DNA from: Salvelinus alpinus
Taxonomy: Eukaryota > Chordata > Actinopteri > Salmoniformes > Salmonidae
Direction: 5' to 3'
DNA: 64,000 nucleotides
NCBI RefSeq assembly: GCF_045679555.1
Contig: NC_092098.1
Coordinates: forward strand, 15,514,538 to 15,578,537
Shown: positions 58,556-64,000 of the stretch, one piece after another
Numbering within the stretch: position 1 is the stretch's first letter
Layout: each line of letters opens with the position of its first letter
The notes under the pieces: generated by a model
Databases searched by the model: none
Told to the model about the DNA's origin: nothing
Seen by the model: the letters and a program-made list of their open reading frames with translations, nothing else
Made by a program: the position numbers and the translations under genes

Positions 58556-61021
58556 AGTTCACATCCACATGTATCGATTCCATTTTTACAAATGCTGTAG
58601 GACTTTGTTCTAAAGCTATATCCGTACCCATTGGATGCAGTGATCACAATATAGTGGCTATATCCAGGAAAACCAAAGTTCCAACAGCTGGGCCTAAAAT
58701 AGTATATAAAAGATCATACAAAAGATGTTGCTGTGACTCTTATATGGATGATGTTAAAAATATTTGTTGGTCTGATGTGATTAATGAGGAGCATCCAGAC
58801 GCTGCACTTGATGAATTTATGAAATTGCTTCTTCCAGTTATTGATAAACATGCACCTGTTAAGAAACTGACTGTCAGAACTGTTAAGGCTCCATGGATTG
58901 ATGAGGAATTGAAAAACTGTATGGTTAAAAGAGATGGGGCAAAAGGAGTCTGGCTGTACATCTGACTGGCTTATTTACTGCAAATTGAGAAATAATGTGA
59001 CTAAACTCAACAAAAAGAAGAAACTTTATGAAGCCAAGATATATGATATAAAGAATGATGGAAAAAGACTTTGGAGTACTTTAAATGAAATTATGGGTAG
59101 AAAGACAACTCCATCTTTCATTGAATCAGATGGCTTATTAATCACAAAAACATTTGATGTTGCCAATTATTTTAATTATTATTTCATTGGCAAAGTGGGC
59201 AAACTTAGGCAGGAAATGACAAACAGTGAGCAATTATATTCATGTGTAAAAAAACAAATAATGAAAAGAAAGCAGTGTAAAGTTAGTGTGGGAGAGGTGG
59301 AAAAAATTATTGTTAACGATCAGTAATGACAAACCTCCTGGCATTGACAACTTAGATGGAAAGCTACTGAGGATGGTAGCTGACTCCATAGCCACTCATA
59401 ACTGTCATATTTTTTATCTGAGCCTAGAGGAAAGTCTTTGTCCTCAGGCCTGGAGGGAAGCCAAAGTAATTCCTCTACCCAAGAGTGGTAAAGCGGCCTT
59501 TACTGGTTCTAACAGCAAACCTATAAGCTTGCTGCCAGGTTTTAGCAAACTATTGGAAAAAATGGTGTTTGACCAAATACAATGCTATTTCACTGAAACC
59601 AAATTAACAACAGACTTTCAGCATGTGTATAGAGAAGGGCACTCAACATGTACTGCACTGACACAAATGACTGATGATTGGTTGAAAGAAATTGATAATA
59701 AGAAGATTGTGGGAGCTGTACTGTTAGATTTCTGTGCAGCCTTTGATATTATTGACCATAACCTGTTGTTGAAAAAACTTAAGTGCTATGGCTTTTCAAC
59801 CTCTGCCATATTGTGGATTCAGAGCTATCTATCTAATAGAACTCAAAGGGTTTTCTTTAATGGAAGCGTCTCTAATGTAAAGTGTGGTGTACCGCAGGGC
59901 AGCTCTCTAGGCCCTTTACTATTTTCTATTTTTACCAATGAACTGCCACTGGCATTAAACAAAGCATGTGTGTCCATGTATGCTGATGACATACGCATCA
60001 GCAACCACAGCTAATGATGTCACTGAAACCCTTAACAAAGACTTGCAGTCTGTTCTAGAATCGGTGGCCAGTAATAAACTGGTCCTGAACATCTCTTAAA
60101 CTAGGAGCATTGTATTTGGTACAAATCATTCCTTAAGTGCTAGACCTCAGCTAAATATGGTAATGAATGGTGTGGCTGTTGAACAAATTGAGGAGACTAA
60201 ATTACTTGGTGTTACCTTAGATTGTAAACTGTCATGGTCAAAACATATTGATTCAGTGGTTTCAAAGATGGGGAGAGGTCTATCCGTAATAAAGAGATGC
60301 TCTGCTTTTTTGACACCACACTCCAAAAAGCAAGTTCTGCGGGCTCTATTTTTGTCTAATCTTGATTATTGTCCAGTCGTGTGGTCCAGTGCTGCAAGGA
60401 AAGACCTAGTTAAACTGCAGCTGGCCCAGAACAGAGCGGCACGTTTTGCTCTAATTGTAATCAGAGGGCTAATATTAATACTATGCATGCCGGTCTCTCT
60501 TGGCTGAGAGTTGAGGAGAGACTGACTGCATCACTTTTTCTTTTTATAAGAAACATTAATGTGTTGAAAATCCCAAATTGTTTGCATAGTAAACTTACAC
60601 ACAGCTCTGACACGCACACTTATCCCACCAGACATGCCACCAGGGGTCTTTTCATAGTCCCCAAATTCAGAACAAATTCAAGAAAACATATAGTATTATA
60701 TAGAGCCTTTATTGCATGGAACTTCCTTCCATCTCATATTGCTCAAATATACAGCATTCCTGGTTTCAAAAAACAGATATAGCAATACCTCGCGGCACAA
60801 CGCCTCTCCCCTATTTGACCAGACAGTTTGTTTGTATGCATTGATATGTAGGCTACGTGTGCATTTTTAAAAATGTATGTAGTTCTGTCCTTGAGCTGTT
60901 CTTGTCTAATGATGTTCTGTATTATGTCATTATGTTTCATGTTTTGTGTGGACCCCAGGAAGAGTAGCTGCTGCTTTTGCAAAAGCTAAGGGGGATCCTA
61001 ATAAAATATCAAATACCAAAT
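58556..61021 (+). mobile_element. LINE, 5'-truncated, with nearly complete reverse transcriptase
   Basis: The endonuclease tail (ISRKTKVPTAGPKIVYKRSY) is followed by an RT region: DKPPGIDNLDGKLLRMVADS, FQHVYREGHSTCTALTQMTD, AVLLDFCAAFDIIDHNLLLK (motif A), GVPQGSSLGPLLFSIFTNEL (B), SMYADDIRIS (C), then LLGVTLDCKLSWSKHIDSVV and SNLDYCPVVWSSAARKDLVK. Frame changes occur near 58960, 59310, 60010 and 60480, so it is inactive but the least decayed LINE here. 3' end GGACCCCAGGAAGAGTAGCT then GGGGATCCTAATAAAATATC. Confidence 0.93.
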
Positions 61022-61067
61022 ACATCAAAATAATTTCAGGTGGGTGACAAGGGCAAGTTTGAAGCAG

Positions 61068-61205
61068 GGCTGGGTTACCCAAAAGCTTCGTAGCACTAAG
61101 ATGATCTTTCATCCATGGAGTGTCAGAGGAATTATGATGATCTTTCATCCATGGAGTGTCAGAGGAATTATGATGATCTTAGTACTACGATGCTTTGGGG
61201 AAACC
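61068..61205. mobile_element. MITE with an internal tandem duplication
   Basis: Outer arms CTGGGTTACCCAAAAGCTTC and GATGCTTTGGGGAAACCCAG are inverted over about 35 bp. Inside, a 36-37 bp block (GATGATCTTTCATCCATGGA...) occurs twice in a row. Confidence 0.8.
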
Positions 61206-62628
61206 CAGCACAGAGCCGAATATAGTTTGAACCATTTGACATGAAAAAACAAGTTAAGATGCTTGTAATGGAATATGAATTGAATATGAATAAACGGAAT
61301 TTGACTTCATTCCGTTTATTCCGTTCCAGCCATTACAATGATCATGCCCTCCCATAGCTGCTCCCACCAGCCTCCTCTGGTTTTGAACCAAATGTTTTTC
61401 ATGCTTATGTTTTTCCCTTTGGGAAAGTGTTGAAAGCTGCACAATCTAAGGGCATGAGTGATTGTGAAATGTTCATGACAGCCACTAAGCAGACACCCTC
61501 GTTAATGGCAAGGAAACACTTCTCCCCCACGTCTCTGCTGCAGTGTGTGCCTCTATTTACCCTGAGTGTGTGTGCACATTAACATCTTCACTACGAGGGA
61601 TCTCTGACTGGCGAGGTGTACGTCTCCACTGGGAAGTACGTGGGAGGATTTGCTGGGCTAATTGAGAACGTGTTGGGATGAGGAGGTGTTGCTGGGAATG
61701 ACATGTTCAGACATAGAGGTGAGGTGTCAGTAATGGTGTTTTTCCAAACGCCTAAAGGAGGCCAGTGCAAGCACACACAAAAGAAAGAGTAGCCATAGCC
61801 TATGTCATCAATTCGCATAGTTTATATAACAGATCAGAAACTCTGTGAGCTTTATTTCTTTCTTAATAATGCTGCATGTTTCAAGGCTGGTTGGCTGAAA
61901 CACAAAAGGAGTCAAATCTACGGTGTTGGTTTGTGAATGACTGACAGCACAATTTGTCCAATAGTGACACTGTCTAAATGACCAGGATTAGCCAGCATGA
62001 TTATGGTGGACTACATCTAAATAGGCTTCTGCCTTTTTTTCTTTGCAAACAATTTGGGAACTATTGGGGATTTTCTTCTTGACTGTTTCCCTCTCCTCAC
62101 CATCCTCTGGAAACTAAGGGCTCCAGTTCAACAGTGTTGTGCCTGTTCCCTGTCTCTTCTCAGTGGGTTTGCATGTTGCCCTTCTCATTCCCAAACCTTG
62201 CATAATTTTGTGGTCAGGAAAGACAAGTTAGTAAGTTGTCAGGAAAGGGAAAAGATGGTACAGATTTATTTGTACCATATTTTTGCATGACTTTTCAGGG
62301 CCTAATCTAATCACAGAACCACTGTTGTGGTGACTGAGTCCTACTTCCTGCCGCCTGTAGTAATTCAGTAGGGGACACTATAGACAAGAGACTTCAAAAG
62401 GCTTTTAAAGCAGAATACCCGCTTTGTTTAGACTTTTGTATTTTCCTGTGCACTTCACAGGTCCTCTGGAACCCGGTGACAGCTTGGCAATGACAAGACC
62501 ACCCTCTAGACGAAACCACTTCAAGTAACTAGTGACGATACACAGTCCTGCCCCAATTTCAGCACAGGTCTGTCATTTATTCTTTGATCAGTATAACATT
62601 TAATATGAAACAAACACATAAAACAGTG
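61206..62628. other. 1.4 kb without recognised repeats or genes
   Basis: Base composition is more balanced than in the flanks and no transposon was recognised, the longest such stretch in the right part of the window. May include conserved non-coding sequence. A short palindrome of TTCCGTTTATTCC type lies at 61290-61327. Confidence 0.4.
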
Positions 62629-63352
62629 CACAGTTGTCAGGGCCATGAGCTACTACATCCATCATTCAGACCTCACAGTTGTCAGGGCCATGAGCTACAT
62701 CCATCATTCAGACCTCACAGTTATCAGGGCCATGAGCTACATCCATCATTCAGACCTCACAGTTATCAGGGCCATGAGCTACATCCATCATTCAGACCTC
62801 ACAGTTGTCAGGGCCATGAGCTACATCCATCATTCAGACCTCACAGTTGTCAGGGCCATGAGCTACATCCATCATTCAGACCTCACAGTTATCAGGGCCA
62901 TGAGCTACATCCATCATTCAGACCTCACAGTTGTCAGGGCCATGAGCTACATCCATCATTCAGACCTCACAGTTATCAGGGCCATGAGCTACATCCATCA
63001 TTCAGACCTCACAGTTATCAGGGCCATGAGCTACATCCATCATTCAGACCTCACAGTTATCAGGGCCATGAGCTACATCCATCATTCAGACCTCACAGTT
63101 ATCAGGGCCATGAGCTACATCCATCATTCAGACCTCACAGTTGTCAGGGCCATGAGCTACATCCATCATTCAGACCTCACAGTTATCAGGGCCATGAGCT
63201 ACATCCATCATTCAGACCTCACAGTTATCAGGGCCATGAGCTACATCCATCATTCAGACCTCACAGTTATCAGAGCCATGAGCTACATCCATCATTCAGA
63301 CCTCACAGTTATCAGGGCCATGAGCTACATCCACCATTCAGACCTCACAGTT
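62629..63352. repeat. 42 bp minisatellite, 17 units
   Basis: Unit CAGTTATCAGGGCCATGAGC plus TACATCCATCATTCAGACCT plus CA. Two variants differ at one G/A position (GTCAGG or ATCAGG). The unit is a multiple of three, so two frames stay open without implying a gene. Confidence 0.96.
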
Positions 63353-64000
63353 GGGGGCCCTCCACTGTACTTCTCTGTCCTAGATGTCTCAGCTGCAGTG
63401 TTCCTCCAAAGTCCCAACCCATTCCAGCCCTCATCATAGCCAAAGCAACATGACATTGTCATACTATATGTGTCTCCTCAAACAACCGCATAAGAAATGA
63501 CTGTTTTGAAGGAACCCACATCTGATACTTTATCCCTCTCAAGCATAGCCTTGTCTTCGGAGCAGGCCTTGGAATAACCAGAGACCATGTCATCTCAACA
63601 CAAGAGTTCGGAAAATAACCTGCTATTTGTGAGCCTCCAGAGGGAATAATCCTTTCCATAAACCAGCTCATAAACTTGCAAATGTCCTCACACAATGTTT
63701 TGTATAATCATTTCAAAAGTATGGCTTTTGTTGACCACCTAAAAAGATGCAGACTTGTTCTTCACACATGGATGGAAAACAGATTTTTGCTGTGGGCCAA
63801 TGTGGCTCTGTTGGGTTTAGACGTTGATTTGTTCAGCTTTGGGCAAAGATTATAAGATCTACAAAAAAAAGTAGGAAACTACAAAAAGGAAAAAAGCATG
63901 TGTGATGTTCCGTTTACCTAGAATTTGTGCCAAAGGCACTCACAATGGAAATACTTTCCTAACTGAGTAGAGGACTTGCACTATTGCCATCAATGCTTAT
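63353..64000. other. right edge, nothing recognised
   Basis: No gene or repeat recognised after the minisatellite. Confidence 0.4.

Noticed and set aside
62629-63352. CRISPR-like array
   Set aside because: Units are contiguous with no unique spacers, and the genome is vertebrate.
62584-63453. Two long overlapping open frames (289 and 264 codons)
   Set aside because: They exist only because the 42 bp repeat unit is divisible by three; no start context, splice sites or homology.

Overview
The window is vertebrate genomic DNA, almost certainly from a salmonid fish (salmon, trout or charr). Coding exons are short, have GT/AG introns and are scattered through dense transposon debris. The repeats are the mix typical of salmonids: several Tc1/mariner families, tRNA-derived SINEs of the HpaI and SlmI kinds, L2/Jockey-like LINEs, and small palindromic DNA elements. 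Nothing here is bacterial: there are no operons, CRISPR arrays or rRNA genes.

Three host genes could be assembled exon by exon from the sequence. (1) usp32, minus strand, 2196-11133: exons 1-7 (about the first 270 residues, with one EF-hand loop visible); the gene runs off the left edge. (2) appbp2, minus strand, 17818-32281: all 13 coding exons, 586 codons, complete. (3) ppm1d (Wip1 phosphatase), plus strand, 44006-55146: six coding exons, about 590 codons, complete. Their order and orientation, usp32(-) appbp2(-) ppm1d(+), match human 17q23, so this is a conserved synteny block. appbp2 and ppm1d are divergently transcribed about 11.7 kb apart. The next human neighbour, BCAS3, was not found in the remaining 8.8 kb.

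Region by region: 1-11.1 kb is usp32 with repeat-filled introns. 11.35-13.47 kb, just upstream of usp32, holds a small MITE and a 1.9 kb inverted-repeat element with a long polypyrimidine tract. 13.5-17.8 kb is the downstream/3'UTR side of appbp2. 17.8-32.3 kb is appbp2; one intron holds a hAT-like element carrying two Tc1 copies, and its 8 kb intron 1 holds a LINE, a 45 bp minisatellite and a possible broken plus-strand gene. 32.7-43.6 kb is retroelement-rich intergenic DNA (four LINE pieces, a Ty3/gypsy-like gag-protease remnant, and Tc1 elements with SINEs inside). 44.0-55.1 kb is ppm1d; its intron 2 contains a four-deep transposon nest. 55.1-64 kb has ppm1d 3' sequence, a 32 bp minisatellite, a Tc1 copy, a 2.4 kb LINE, a MITE and a 42 bp minisatellite of 17 units.

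Functionally, usp32 encodes a deubiquitinase, appbp2 a TPR-type adaptor and ubiquitin-ligase substrate receptor, and ppm1d a nuclear PP2C phosphatase of the DNA-damage response. They are neighbours by ancestry, not a pathway unit. The most interesting points are the ppm1d C-terminal 17-residue repeat and its possible alternative last exon, the unexplained plus-strand exons inside appbp2 intron 1, and the nested-transposon stratigraphy.
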